Origin: Pseudotabrizicola alkalilacus
GTDB taxonomy: Bacteria > Pseudomonadota > Alphaproteobacteria > Rhodobacterales > Rhodobacteraceae
Length of the DNA: 64,000 nucleotides
Assembly: GCF_003443995.1 (NCBI RefSeq)
Contig: NZ_QWEY01000014.1
Location: 33,735 to 97,734, forward strand
Direction of reading: 5' to 3'
Below, one piece after another: positions 23,430 to 32,253 of the stretch. Below the pieces are notes generated by a model that had not been told where the DNA came from, did no database searches, and saw only the letters and a program-made list of their open reading frames with translations. The translations under genes and the position numbers were made by a program. Position 1 is the stretch's first letter; each line of letters begins with the position of its first letter.

Positions 23430-24095
23430 TCAGGTGGCGCGGGTCAGATAGGCTAGCACGACATCGGTGGCATGCGCCTTCCGGTCATTCAGGAAACTGT
23501 CCGATCCGAGGTCCACATCGAATGTGGCCTGCAAGGTGTGGCGATTCGAGATGTGAATGAAACTCAGCGAGAGAATTGTAAGATAGAGGTGCAGCCCGGA
23601 GGGGCGGTGTGTAAATTCGCCCTCCGCATGGCCCCGCGACAGCAAAGTTTCGATACTGTTCAGAAACGGGCGTGCGGTTGAAAAAATGGTTTCCCGGACT
23701 TGCGCTGCAGCACGGCCAAGATTGAGGTTTTCGTTCAGGATCATCTTAGGGAAGCTGGGGTTTTGCAGCATGTAGTCAAAGGTGAAGTGGGTCAGTGCTA
23801 CGACGCCGTCGCGGGGTGACATGTCCCAAAAGCTGGTCTCGCGCTCGCTTCGGCGCAACTCTTCGTAAACCCTTGTCAGTGCAGTCAGATACAGCCCATC
23901 CTTGTTCTCGAAATAATGATACAGCATGCGGATATTGCAACCCGCCATCTGCACAATGCGGGTCATGTTCGCACCCGCATAACCTTGCTCGCAGAATTCT
24001 TCGATTGCAGCAGTGAGGATCTGCTCGCGCGTGACCTGGCTGTTCCGGGTTTGCCGTGTCGCTGGCTTCTGCGCTGACCCGCTGTTTGCTGACAT
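23430..24095 (-). CDS. TetR-family transcriptional regulator
   Basis: 221 residues with a strong AAGGAG upstream. The HTH lies at about 25-70 (M-T-R-I-V-Q-M-A-G-C-N-I-R-M-L-Y-H-Y-F-E-N-K-D-G-L), and the C-terminal domain resembles the TetR_C subgroup with 'L-N-E-N-L-N-L-G'. It is divergent from a peptide-type ABC operon, and a 22-bp dyad lies in the shared promoter region, so it is the likely operon regulator. Ligand unknown; an intermediate of the imported compound is plausible. Confidence 0.9.
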   Translation of the reverse strand: MSANSGSAQKPATRQTRNSQVTREQILTAAIEEFCEQGYAGANMTRIVQMAGCNIRMLYHYFENKDGLYLTALTRVYEELRRSERETSFWDMSPRDGVVALTHFTFDYMLQNPSFPKMILNENLNLGRAAAQVRETIFSTARPFLNSIETLLSRGHAEGEFTHRPSGLHLYLTILSLSFIHISNRHTLQATFDVDLGSDSFLNDRKAHATDVVLAYLTRAT

Positions 24096-24149
24096 GCCCT
24101 GCTCCTTTTGTGTGCGGCAATCTAGTCACATCTGGATGCAAGCCGCAAG

Positions 24150-24171
24150 TAAGTAAGGATTGACATACTTA
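24150..24171. promoter_or_regulatory. TAAGTA-N10-TACTTA dyad, likely TetR operator
   Basis: Perfect 6-bp arms (24150-24155 and 24166-24171) separated by 10 bp, overlapping a TTGACA-like -35 hexamer (24160-24165) for rightward transcription. The position between the divergent TetR and ABC operon fits repression of the operon. Confidence 0.55.
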
Positions 24172-24238
24172 ATTTGTCGTGCTTTTTCGAACTCAGAACG
24201 GTCGGATCAGGGCCGGGATCGCAAGACAGGGAGCAAAC

Positions 24239-25750
24239 ATGACGATGATGGCTGGATTCCACGGCCTGATGGCGGCTGCGCTAATGACGGGAGCAAGCTC
24301 CGCAGCGCTGCTGGCGCAGGACATGACCGACAAGCGAATTTCGGTGGCGATCACCGAGACCATTGCTGGTTACAATCCCTATGGAGATGCCGTTGTTCTG
24401 GTCGGCAGCATCTGGTGCCAAGTCTATGGCTGCCTGATGCGTTATGATTTTGACACAGGTCGCCCGATCCCCTATTTGGCCGAAAGTGTCGAGCCGGAGA
24501 CCGACCTGACCTGGATCGTCAAGCTGCGGCCCGATTGGACACGCCACAACGGCGAACCCGTTTTGGCTGAGGATGTCGTCCATTCTATTGACCGGGTGAA
24601 AAACGATCCCGCCTCAGCGCAGGGGTTCATCGTGCAACCGATCCAGTCGATTGAAGTGGTCGATGATCTGACTTTGCGGATCACCACCGATGAGCCGATC
24701 GCCACACTCCGCGATAACCTCACACTGATCCACATCACGTCGAAGAAGCAGTTCGACGAACTTGGCGAGCAAAGCTATCGCGAGCCAGTGGGCGCTGGGC
24801 CCTACCGGCTGGCGGATCTGTCCATTGGCAGTCACATGGTGCTGGAACGGATCGACGATCACCCGATGATCTCGCCGACCAACCCCAAACAGATAGTGTT
24901 CCGCATCATGGCCGAGCCCGAAGCCCGAGTGACTGCGCTGGCCAATGGCGAAGTTCAGATTGCTCAGGGCATCCCGCCGCAACTGGTCGACCGGGTTGAG
25001 CAGTTGCCCAATGCATACGCCGCTTTTGCCAATTCGGTCGAGATGATGTTTCTGGCAATGAACCCTTCGACCGCCCCTTGGGATGTGCCCGAGGCGCGGC
25101 AGGCCGTCGCCCACGCCATCAACCGCGAGGCCATCGTGCGGGTTCTGCTGGGGGGGCGTGCGACCTTGCTGGACGGGCCGGTGGGCCCCGGCCAGTTCGG
25201 CTATGACGCTGCGTTCCGCACCCCTTACGACTATGATCCCGTCAAAGCCCGCGCACTGCTGGAAAGCAAGGGACTGTTGGGTGTTGAGGTCGAGTTCTTT
25301 ACCCCCGTGGGCCGCTATACCTTGGACCGACAGATTGCTGAGGCCATGGTTCCGATGCTGGAAGAGGCCGGTTTCAAGGTGCAGTTGCAGACGCCGGAGT
25401 GGGCCTCGTTGTGGTCAAACGTGCAGGCCGGGGGCGTGCCGTTTTATTACATGGGGCGCGGCCAGATGCTCGACCCGTCACGTGCGCTGCGGCAGTATTT
25501 CGAAACGGACGGTTCGCCCCGGTTGGACTATTCGAACCCAGAGCTCGATGCGCTGCTGCGCGCCGAACGTGGCGAGTTCGATACGGAAAAACGGTATGAC
25601 CTGATGCGTCAGGCGATTGCAGAAGTGACACAGGATGCCCCGGCCGCCTTCTTGTGGCTGCACCAGATGGCTTGGGGCGTGGCCGATGGCGTGGACTATA
25701 CGCCCCGTCAGGCCGACCGGGTGGATGGCTGGGACATCCACATCCGTTGA
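24239..25750 (+). CDS. Peptide/nickel-type ABC transporter substrate-binding protein
   Basis: 503 residues from the ATG at 24239 (AGGGAG five bases upstream); upstream in-frame ATG 24179 lacks a ribosome-binding site. An N-terminal signal (about 1-25, ending A-L-L-A-Q-D) precedes an SBP family 5 (DppA/OppA-like) fold, with the usual 'L-A-E-S-V-E...L-T-W-I-V-K-L-R' and 'V-A-H-A-I-N-R-E' blocks. It captures an oligopeptide or peptide-like small molecule in the periplasm. First gene of an operon with both permeases, two RidA proteins and a fused ATPase. Confidence 0.9.
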   Translation: MTMMAGFHGLMAAALMTGASSAALLAQDMTDKRISVAITETIAGYNPYGDAVVLVGSIWCQVYGCLMRYDFDTGRPIPYLAESVEPETDLTWIVKLRPDWTRHNGEPVLAEDVVHSIDRVKNDPASAQGFIVQPIQSIEVVDDLTLRITTDEPIATLRDNLTLIHITSKKQFDELGEQSYREPVGAGPYRLADLSIGSHMVLERIDDHPMISPTNPKQIVFRIMAEPEARVTALANGEVQIAQGIPPQLVDRVEQLPNAYAAFANSVEMMFLAMNPSTAPWDVPEARQAVAHAINREAIVRVLLGGRATLLDGPVGPGQFGYDAAFRTPYDYDPVKARALLESKGLLGVEVEFFTPVGRYTLDRQIAEAMVPMLEEAGFKVQLQTPEWASLWSNVQAGGVPFYYMGRGQMLDPSRALRQYFETDGSPRLDYSNPELDALLRAERGEFDTEKRYDLMRQAIAEVTQDAPAAFLWLHQMAWGVADGVDYTPRQADRVDGWDIHIR

Positions 25751-25756
25751 TCCGCT

Positions 25757-25779
25757 GCCGGGGGCATTACGCCCCCGGC
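25757..25779 (+). repeat. GC-rich hairpin between binding-protein and permease genes
   Basis: GCCGGGGGC and GCCCCCGGC form a perfect 9-bp stem with a 5-nt ATTAC loop, 7 bp after the binding-protein stop and 30 bp before the permease ATG. No U-tract. Same placement as the hairpins at 19232 and 48905. Confidence 0.75.
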
Positions 25780-25809
25780 CTTGACCCCTCCAACCCAACA
25801 GGTCTGCCA

Positions 25810-26814
25810 ATGCTGGGCTACACGGTCAGGCGCCTTTTCGGCGTCATCCCGGTTCTGTTTCTGGTCTCATTGCTGGTCTTTGCATTAATGCAGGCAGCGC
25901 CGGGCGATCCGGTTTCGATGCTGATTTCCGACGAAGCCAGTGCCGAGGACCGCGCTCGCGCGGCCGAAGCTTGGGGGCTGGATCAGCCTGCGCCAGTGCA
26001 ATACCTCAACTTTGTCCGCAATGCGCTGAATGGCGATTTCGGCACCTCATTCCGTTACCGTGAGCCAGTGATGGCACTGGTGCTGGACCGGCTGCCGGCC
26101 ACGCTGGAACTGGCGCTGTTCGCCACCCTGTTGGCGGTGCTGGTTGGAATTCCGCTAGGGGTGCTGTCGGCGGCGCGGCCCAATTCGGTTCTTGACTCCA
26201 TTGGCTCCGTTGTCGGGTTCTTCGGGATTTCCATGCCGAATTTCTGGCTGGGCATAATGATGATCCTGGTTTTTTCAGGTTACATGAACCTGTTGCCTTC
26301 AAGCGGGCGGGAGCCTTGGGGCATGGGGCTGGACCGCGTCACAGGATTTTTGACGCTGGATGCCGTGTTGCAGGGCCGCTGGGATGCGCTGGCCCAAGCG
26401 CTGCGCCATTTGGCGATGCCAGCCATCGTGCTGGGCACCTCAATGATGGGGATAATCATGCAGGTCACGCGTGCTTCGATGCTAGAAAATCTGGGCGAGG
26501 ACTACATCATGACGGCCCGCGCCAAAGGCCTGTCGGGCCGCACTGTGCTATGGCGCCATGCCTTTCGCAATGCGCTGGTGTCGGTCATCACCATCACCGG
26601 TCTCGAATTCGGCGCGCTTATCAGCGGGGCGATCATTGTGGAGACGGTGTTCTCTTGGCCCGGTATCGGTCTCTTGCTGATCCAGGGAATCACATTCCGC
26701 GACTTTCCTCTGATTGTCGGGCTGGTGCTGATCTACACCTCCCTGTTTGTTCTCATGAACCTGCTGATCGACCTGGCCTATTCGCTGGTCGATCCCCGGA
26801 TACGGATGCGTTGA
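25810..26814 (+). CDS. Peptide-type ABC transporter permease (DppB-like)
   Basis: 334 residues, six predicted membrane helices. The N-terminus (M-L-G-Y-T-V-R-R-L-F-G-V-I-P) and the first-loop motif A-P-G-D-P are hallmarks of DppB/OppB proteins. The EAA-type loop is recognisable as T-A-R-A-K-G-L-S, and V-E-T-V-F-S-W-P-G-I-G is conserved near the end. The frame is open to 25654 upstream, but family alignment places the start here. Pairs with the DppC-like permease 3 bp downstream. Confidence 0.92.
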   Translation: MLGYTVRRLFGVIPVLFLVSLLVFALMQAAPGDPVSMLISDEASAEDRARAAEAWGLDQPAPVQYLNFVRNALNGDFGTSFRYREPVMALVLDRLPATLELALFATLLAVLVGIPLGVLSAARPNSVLDSIGSVVGFFGISMPNFWLGIMMILVFSGYMNLLPSSGREPWGMGLDRVTGFLTLDAVLQGRWDALAQALRHLAMPAIVLGTSMMGIIMQVTRASMLENLGEDYIMTARAKGLSGRTVLWRHAFRNALVSVITITGLEFGALISGAIIVETVFSWPGIGLLLIQGITFRDFPLIVGLVLIYTSLFVLMNLLIDLAYSLVDPRIRMR

Positions 26815-26817
26815 GCC

Positions 26818-27684
26818 ATGGCCAGCCTTACCCTTTCCTCATCTTCGGCCCGTGCGCGGTTCGGCTTTTTGTTGACACCCAAGGCGCTGTTCGGCCTGAC
26901 CGTGCTGAGCGCTCTGGTCATCTGCGGGCTGTTTGCGCCGCTGCTGGCCCCGTTCGATCCGGCTAAACAAGATTTGATGCGGGCCATGATTGCACCTCAG
27001 CCGGGCGGGCCGCATGTTCTGGGCACCGACCATGTCGGGCGCGATCTGCTGTCGCGGTTGATCTATGGGGCACGCGTGTCCTTGCTGATCGCGGCGGCGG
27101 TGGTGCTGTTCTCGGGCGCCTTCGGCGTGGCGTTGGGGGTGGTGTCGGGCTATTTCGGTGGTCGCACCGACAGTGTGATTCAGAAATTTCTCGAGGTGTT
27201 CTGGGCCTTTCCGCCGCTATTGCTGGCCATCGCCATTGTCGCCTTTTTGGGGCAGGGGCTGGGTATCGTAATCCTGGCACTGGCCTCGCAACGCTGGATC
27301 CCCTATTGCCGCATGTCGCGGGCCGAGGCGATGGCTCTGCGTGACCGTGAATTCGTGGTGGCGGCCCGGTCGCTTGGTGCAGGGCATCTGAGGGTGCTTT
27401 GGCATCATATCCTGCCCAATATCCTGCCCTCGACCCTTGTGGTCGGGACGTTTGCCATGGCCACAGCCATCATTTCTGAGGCCGCGCTGTCCTTTCTGGG
27501 CTTGGGCGTGCCGCCAACCATTCCCACCTGGGGCGGGATGCTGGCCGATGCGCGGTCCTACATCAGCACGTCATGGTGGATGGCGCTGTTTCCGGGCCTG
27601 TGCATCTTTGTCACGCTCTTAGGCATCAACCTGCTGGGCGACGTGCTGCGCGCCCGACTGGATCCAAAAATCCGTAACCTTTGA
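26818..27684 (+). CDS. Peptide-type ABC transporter permease (DppC-like)
   Basis: 288 residues, six membrane helices. The L-G-T-D-H-V-G-R-D-L-L-S-R-L-I-Y-G-A-R motif is diagnostic for DppC/OppC, and the cytoplasmic EAA-like loop contains A-R-S-L-G-A. The start is 3 bp after the partner permease stop. Completes the channel of the peptide-type importer. Confidence 0.92.
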   Translation: MASLTLSSSSARARFGFLLTPKALFGLTVLSALVICGLFAPLLAPFDPAKQDLMRAMIAPQPGGPHVLGTDHVGRDLLSRLIYGARVSLLIAAAVVLFSGAFGVALGVVSGYFGGRTDSVIQKFLEVFWAFPPLLLAIAIVAFLGQGLGIVILALASQRWIPYCRMSRAEAMALRDREFVVAARSLGAGHLRVLWHHILPNILPSTLVVGTFAMATAIISEAALSFLGLGVPPTIPTWGGMLADARSYISTSWWMALFPGLCIFVTLLGINLLGDVLRARLDPKIRNL

Positions 27685-27695
27685 AGGGACCTCCT

Positions 27696-28070
27696 ATGCT
27701 GGAACGCCGCAACATTTCTTCGACCGATGGTGCACGCAAGGCGCAGATCGTAGCCAGCGATGACCTGATCTTTCTATCTGGCATCCATCCCGACACGCTG
27801 GACGGTGACATAAAGGCGCAGATGAAAAGCGCTCTGAACAACGTCGATGCCGCCTTGGCCGAAATGGGCGAAGATCAGGCCTCGATCTTCATGATCCACA
27901 TCTGGCTCAAAGACATGCGCTATTTCAGCGCGATGAACGCCGCCTGGAACGACTGGGCCGATGCCGAAAACCCGCCCGCCCGCACGTGTGTTTCCGGTGA
28001 ACTGTATCGCCCAGATCTGCTGGTGGAATTGGTCGTTACTGCCTGCCGCACCAAGGGAGGCAAGGCATGA
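27696..28070 (+). CDS. RidA-family (YjgF/YER057c/UK114) protein 1
   Basis: 124 residues starting at ATG 27696 with AGGGA upstream. RidA features: F-L-S-G-I-H-P, the central A-L-N-N-V-D-A-A-L-A-E-M-G, and the C-terminal P-A-R-T-C-V block with the Arg that binds the enamine/imine carboxylate in canonical RidA. RidA proteins deaminate reactive enamines/imines made by PLP enzymes or oxidases. The following gene is a second RidA overlapping by 4 bp, so the two may form hetero-oligomers. Confidence 0.88.
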   Translation: MLERRNISSTDGARKAQIVASDDLIFLSGIHPDTLDGDIKAQMKSALNNVDAALAEMGEDQASIFMIHIWLKDMRYFSAMNAAWNDWADAENPPARTCVSGELYRPDLLVELVVTACRTKGGKA

Positions 28071-28423
28071 TCCGCAAACTAGGCCGCGTCAGCGGACCGA
28101 AATCTCCCTCAATCCATCTGGCAGCTGGCTGTCCCAGCATGGTGTCCAGCTGCATGACCGCCCATAACAAGGCCGGTGACATTGCCGAACAGACGCTCGA
28201 AATCCTCAATCGGATTGAGGCGCATGTCGTTGAGTTTGGCGCGTCGAGGGATAAGCTGATGATGGTGCAGGTCTGGCTGGCTGATATTCGCGACTACGAC
28301 GCGTTCTGTGCTGTCTGGAACGACTGGTGCCCCGTGGACAATCCTCCAGCGCTGTCGGTGGTGCAGGCCGCGGCCTCGCGCCGCGACTTGCTGGTGGAAA
28401 TCCGCGCCTATGCGGCGCCCTGA
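28067..28423 (+). CDS. RidA-family protein 2 (divergent, catalytic Arg position altered)
   Basis: 118 residues; the ATG overlaps the stop of RidA 1. The fold pattern matches RidA (central Q-T-L-E-I-L-N-R-I-E-A-H-V, then V-Q-V-W-L-A-D-I-R-D-Y and P-P-A-L-S-V-V-Q). Where RidA 1 has P-A-R-T, this protein has P-A-L-S, so the substrate-binding Arg is replaced by Leu. It may be a non-catalytic partner or act on a different ligand. Part of the same transport operon. Confidence 0.82.
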   Translation: MIRKLGRVSGPKSPSIHLAAGCPSMVSSCMTAHNKAGDIAEQTLEILNRIEAHVVEFGASRDKLMMVQVWLADIRDYDAFCAVWNDWCPVDNPPALSVVQAAASRRDLLVEIRAYAAP

Positions 28424-28465
28424 TCCACCATGCCCCGTGACCTTTCCTTGCCAGAGGCTCCTGTG

Positions 28466-30223
28466 ATGACTGAACCCCTGCTGGACATCGACGGGCTAAC
28501 CGTCAGCTTTCCCGGCACACCCCGGCCTGTGGTGAACGATTTCTCTTTGCGTTTCGCGAAGGGTCAGGTGGTGGCGCTGGTAGGCGAAAGCGGCTCTGGC
28601 AAGTCGGTCACCGTCAAGGCCATCTTGCGGTTGATCGAGTTTCAGGGCGGCAGGATCACGGCCGGGCACGGTTGGCTGCATGATGGCAAGGGCGGGCGGA
28701 TCGACCTGTTTGCCTGTTCTGAACAGCAGATGCAGAGCATCCGTGGCAACCGGATTGCCATGATCTTTCAGGAGCCGATGACCTCGCTGAATCCGGTGCT
28801 GACCGTGGGGTTCCAGCTGCGGGAGGCGGTGCTGCGCCATCAGGACGTGACCCGGGCCCAGGCGGACGAAATCTGCCTAGAGGCTCTGCGCCAAGTGCGT
28901 CTGTCTGAACCCGAACGGCGCTTGGTTCAATACCCACACGAACTGTCGGGCGGGATGCGGCAGCGCGTGATGATCGCCATGGCTCTGGCCTGCAAGCCTG
29001 ATCTGCTGATCGCGGATGAGCCGACAACGGCGCTTGATGTGACGGTGCAGGCCGAAATCTTGGCGTTGCTGCGCACGATTCAGGCCGAAACCGGGATGGC
29101 GGTGCTGATCATCACCCATGACATGGGCGTGGTGGCCGAAATTGCCGCCCATGTGCACGTGATGCTGCATGGTGCCAAGATCGAGCATGGGCCTGTGCAT
29201 CAGGTGTTCGACCGACCGCAACAAGCCTATACCCGAAGCTTGTTGGATGCGGCTCCGCGTTTGGGCAGCGCCCCGCCCTCGCCGCCAATCGCGCCGGTGG
29301 CGACCGCGGCGATCGAGGTGCGCAACCTTGTGCTGCGCTATCCAGTCCGACGTGGGCTGTTTGGCGCGCACCGCGCCAATGTCCATGCGGTCGAGGACGT
29401 CAGCTTTGCGGTGGCGCCGGGCGAAACGCTGGCGCTCGTGGGCGAAAGCGGTTGCGGCAAATCCAGCTTGGCGCGCACCATCCTGCGGCTGCAGACCCCA
29501 CAGTCGGGCGAGATCCGGTTGAATGGCGAGAACATCCTTGGCTTTGACCACAGCCAGATGAAGGCTGCCCGACGCGGCATCCAGATGGTGTTTCAGGATC
29601 CCTATGCCAGTCTCAACCCCCGCAAGCGGGTGGCCGAGATCATTGCAGAGCCTTTGCAGATCCACGGCGTGGGCAGCCCGGCCGAGATCCGCGACCGGGT
29701 CGCCGCTCTGATCGCGCGCGTTGGCCTGCCGCCAGAGGCGGCGGGGCGGTTCCCGCATGAATTTTCTGGTGGCCAACGCCAGCGTATCTGTATTGCTCGG
29801 GCGGTAGCGCTGAACCCGTCGGTGATCATCGCGGATGAACCGGTCTCGGCGCTGGACGTATCGATCCAGGCGTCGATCCTGGAGCTGATCGAGGAAATCC
29901 AGGTCGAATTCAACGTGGCCATTCTGTTCATCAGCCATGATATGGCTGTGGTGGAAAAGGTCGCCGACCGGGTCGCGGTGATGTATCAGGGCGAGTTGAT
30001 CGAGATCGGCCCCCGCGATGCCGTGCTGCGCGCGCCGGCGCACCCCTATACCCGCCAGCTGCTGGATGCTGTGCCCGTGCCACACCCCAGTCTGCGCCGC
30101 GACCGCCCCGCCGCGCCGCGGCTGATTGCCAGTCCCATCCATCCCGTCGATGCGCCGCCATCGGTCTTCGTGATGGACGAGGTGGGGCCAGGACATTTCT
30201 TGCGCCGCGACAGGGACAATTGA
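28466..30223 (+). CDS. Fused dual ATPase of a peptide-type ABC importer (DppD-DppF fusion)
   Basis: 585 residues from ATG 28466 (GAGG upstream); ATG 28430 would add 12 residues. Two complete ABC domains lie in one chain. The first has [16 protein letters not shown] and [10 protein letters not shown]; the second has [16 protein letters not shown] and [10 protein letters not shown]. The arrangement resembles GsiA-like fusions. It energises the two permeases upstream. Domain-boundary linker near residue 275. Confidence 0.92.
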   Translation: MTEPLLDIDGLTVSFPGTPRPVVNDFSLRFAKGQVVALVGESGSGKSVTVKAILRLIEFQGGRITAGHGWLHDGKGGRIDLFACSEQQMQSIRGNRIAMIFQEPMTSLNPVLTVGFQLREAVLRHQDVTRAQADEICLEALRQVRLSEPERRLVQYPHELSGGMRQRVMIAMALACKPDLLIADEPTTALDVTVQAEILALLRTIQAETGMAVLIITHDMGVVAEIAAHVHVMLHGAKIEHGPVHQVFDRPQQAYTRSLLDAAPRLGSAPPSPPIAPVATAAIEVRNLVLRYPVRRGLFGAHRANVHAVEDVSFAVAPGETLALVGESGCGKSSLARTILRLQTPQSGEIRLNGENILGFDHSQMKAARRGIQMVFQDPYASLNPRKRVAEIIAEPLQIHGVGSPAEIRDRVAALIARVGLPPEAAGRFPHEFSGGQRQRICIARAVALNPSVIIADEPVSALDVSIQASILELIEEIQVEFNVAILFISHDMAVVEKVADRVAVMYQGELIEIGPRDAVLRAPAHPYTRQLLDAVPVPHPSLRRDRPAAPRLIASPIHPVDAPPSVFVMDEVGPGHFLRRDRDN

Positions 30224-30224
30224 C

Positions 30225-31121
30225 ATGCAAGCGCCCGCACTTTCTCGCACCGCCGCCCCGGCGGTGGTGGCCCTTGGATTATTGTCGCTGATATGGGGCT
30301 ACAACTTTGTGGTGATGAAAGAGGTTCTGGCCTATGCTGATCCGCTGGATTTCACCGCCGCGCGGACATTGCTTGGGGCGCTTGCATTGTTCGCCTATGC
30401 TGCGATCACGCGCCGTGCCATGCCCCTGCCGCCCTGGCGGCTGATGGTGCCGGTTGGGCTTTTGCAGACCGCACTGTTCAGCCTGCTGATCCAATGGGCC
30501 CTGATCGGCGCAGATGCTGGCCGCACGGTTGTGGTAGTCTACTCCATGCCGTTCTGGCTGGCGGGACTTGCTGCACTGCTGCTGGGCGAGACGCTGGGGC
30601 GGGCGCGACTGTTGGCGATGGCCCTTGCGGGCGCAGGGCTGCTGGCAATCCTACGACCTTGGGAGCCAGGGGCGATTTCGCCAAGCGGACTGACGCTTGC
30701 GCTGCTGGCCGGACTTGTCTGGGCGCTGGCGGCAGTGATCTTGCGCCGTGCACCGCGCGGGCGGGGGCAGACGCTGCTGTCGCTGACCGCTTGGCAGCTA
30801 CTACTGGGCGCGGTCGTTCTGTGCGTGGCCGCCCTGCTGCGTCCATCGGCTCCGCCGCGTCCTGATCCCTATCTGGCATGGGCGCTTTTTTATGGGTCTG
30901 TGCTGGCCACGGGCCTGGCATGGGCGTTGTGGCTTTATATCCTTGATAGCCTCACTGCGGCAGGGGCCGGGTTTTCGACGCTACTGGTGCCGGTCGTTGG
31001 TCTGCTGGCCAGTTGGTTTCAACTGGGGGAGAGGCCCGACGCTTTTGCATCACTTGGCATTGGGCTGATCCTGGCGGGGCTGCTGGCCTTTGGCGTCGTC
31101 GGCTGGCAGCGCAGCCGATAA
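30225..31121 (+). CDS. EamA/DMT-superfamily transporter
   Basis: 298 residues with ten predicted membrane helices in two EamA repeats. The start is one base after the ATPase stop. DMT proteins of this class usually export amino acids or metabolites; at the end of an import operon it may expel a toxic or surplus product of the imported compound. The final residues (G-W-Q-R-S-R) are cytoplasmic. Confidence 0.88.
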   Translation: MQAPALSRTAAPAVVALGLLSLIWGYNFVVMKEVLAYADPLDFTAARTLLGALALFAYAAITRRAMPLPPWRLMVPVGLLQTALFSLLIQWALIGADAGRTVVVVYSMPFWLAGLAALLLGETLGRARLLAMALAGAGLLAILRPWEPGAISPSGLTLALLAGLVWALAAVILRRAPRGRGQTLLSLTAWQLLLGAVVLCVAALLRPSAPPRPDPYLAWALFYGSVLATGLAWALWLYILDSLTAAGAGFSTLLVPVVGLLASWFQLGERPDAFASLGIGLILAGLLAFGVVGWQRSR

Positions 31122-31482
31122 CAGCGTGACGCGGCACTTCGTGTCGGCTAGCGCCGCCTTTGGCTATTGTGGCAGTGCCGTAGACGCAGCGCCTCATTCC
31201 CTCAAAATGAGCTTGTCCGGGGTTTCCCAACATGTTCGTCGCGCGTAGTCAGAGCATTAATTCCGCATGTCGCAACCGCAAAATCAATGGGAAGGAAACG
31301 GTATATACAGTAATTCTGCCAAAGCGGCAGCACCTTGCCCGTTACAGGTTACACCATGTTCAGGCCGATATGCACATGCACATGGTGCCGGTCACAGGAC
31401 CGAGATCACCATTTGATACGACGCGGCACCGAAATTGATTACTGCAAGCCGTGCGGCAGGAACTACCGCTGTCCTGTTTGGT
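31122..31482. other. 361-bp convergent intergenic region, nothing identified
   Basis: It lies between the ends of two convergent operons. No protein-like frame was recognised, and no hairpin with a T-run is evident to me. Composition is less GC-rich than the flanking genes. Confidence 0.5.
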
Positions 31483-32253
31483 TTAGCGCAAGCCCAGGAG
31501 GCCATAGATCCGGTCGACGTAATCTGCGAAGGGCTGGGTCAGTTTGATGTTAAGCCCGCGCTCGCCTGGCAATGTGATCGCAAAGTAATCGGCCATCCGC
31601 GCGGGGCCAGAGGTGAGCACGGCCACTGCGCTTCCCAAAAACACGGCTTCCTGAATGTCATGCGTGACGAAGACAAAGGTTTTGCCCGTGTCTTTGCGGA
31701 TACGCAGTATCTCAAGATTCATTTTCTCGCGCGTGATTGCATCCAATGCGCCGAAGGGCTCGTCCATCACGACCAGTTTCGGATCATGCAGCAAGGCACG
31801 GGCGATAGCCGCCCGCTGCTGCATGCCGCCTGACAGTTCATAGGGATAGCGGTCAGCGGCATGGCCGAGACCGACCATGTCCAGAAGATCATCGGCGCGG
31901 GCCTGTGCCTTGGTCCTGTCGAGGCCAAGGATCTGAGCGGGCAGCAGAACATTCTCGCGGATCGTGCGCCATTTCAGCAAAAGTGGCTGCTGGAACACCA
32001 TGCCGACATCGCGGCCCTCGGTCAGCCCATTGAAGGCAATCGTGCCGCCCGTCGCCTGCTGCAGGCCGGCAAGGATCTTCAGAACGGTGGTCTTGCCGCA
32101 GCCGGATGCGCCGACGATGGAGAGCAGATCACCTTCGTTCACATCGAAGGTGACATCCTGCACCGCGAGCGTTTCCAGCCCCGCCCTGCGGTAGGTTTTT
32201 GAGACATTTTCGAGCCGGATCAGAGGTTGTTTCTGCGCTGCCCGGTCGATCAT
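31483..32253 (-). CDS. ABC importer ATPase, NitT/TauT family
   Basis: 256 residues from ATG 32253, which overlaps the preceding stop (ATGA); a GTG at 32262 is also in frame. Walker A G-A-S-G-C-G-K-T-T, Q-loop F-Q-Q-P-L-L-L-K-W, signature L-S-G-G-M-Q-Q-R, Walker B V-V-M-D-E-P-F-G-A-L-D and switch V-T-H-D are intact, with the SsuB/TauB-type W-R-T-I-R-E-N-V segment. It partners with the permease at 34403 and the binding protein at 36100. Last gene of the leftward operon. Confidence 0.9.
   Translation of the reverse strand: MIDRAAQKQPLIRLENVSKTYRRAGLETLAVQDVTFDVNEGDLLSIVGASGCGKTTVLKILAGLQQATGGTIAFNGLTEGRDVGMVFQQPLLLKWRTIRENVLLPAQILGLDRTKAQARADDLLDMVGLGHAADRYPYELSGGMQQRAAIARALLHDPKLVVMDEPFGALDAITREKMNLEILRIRKDTGKTFVFVTHDIQEAVFLGSAVAVLTSGPARMADYFAITLPGERGLNIKLTQPFADYVDRIYGLLGLR

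Noticed and set aside
28877..30250. Minus-strand open frame of 457 codons
   Set aside because: Antisense to the fused ABC ATPase; composition is shadow-like.
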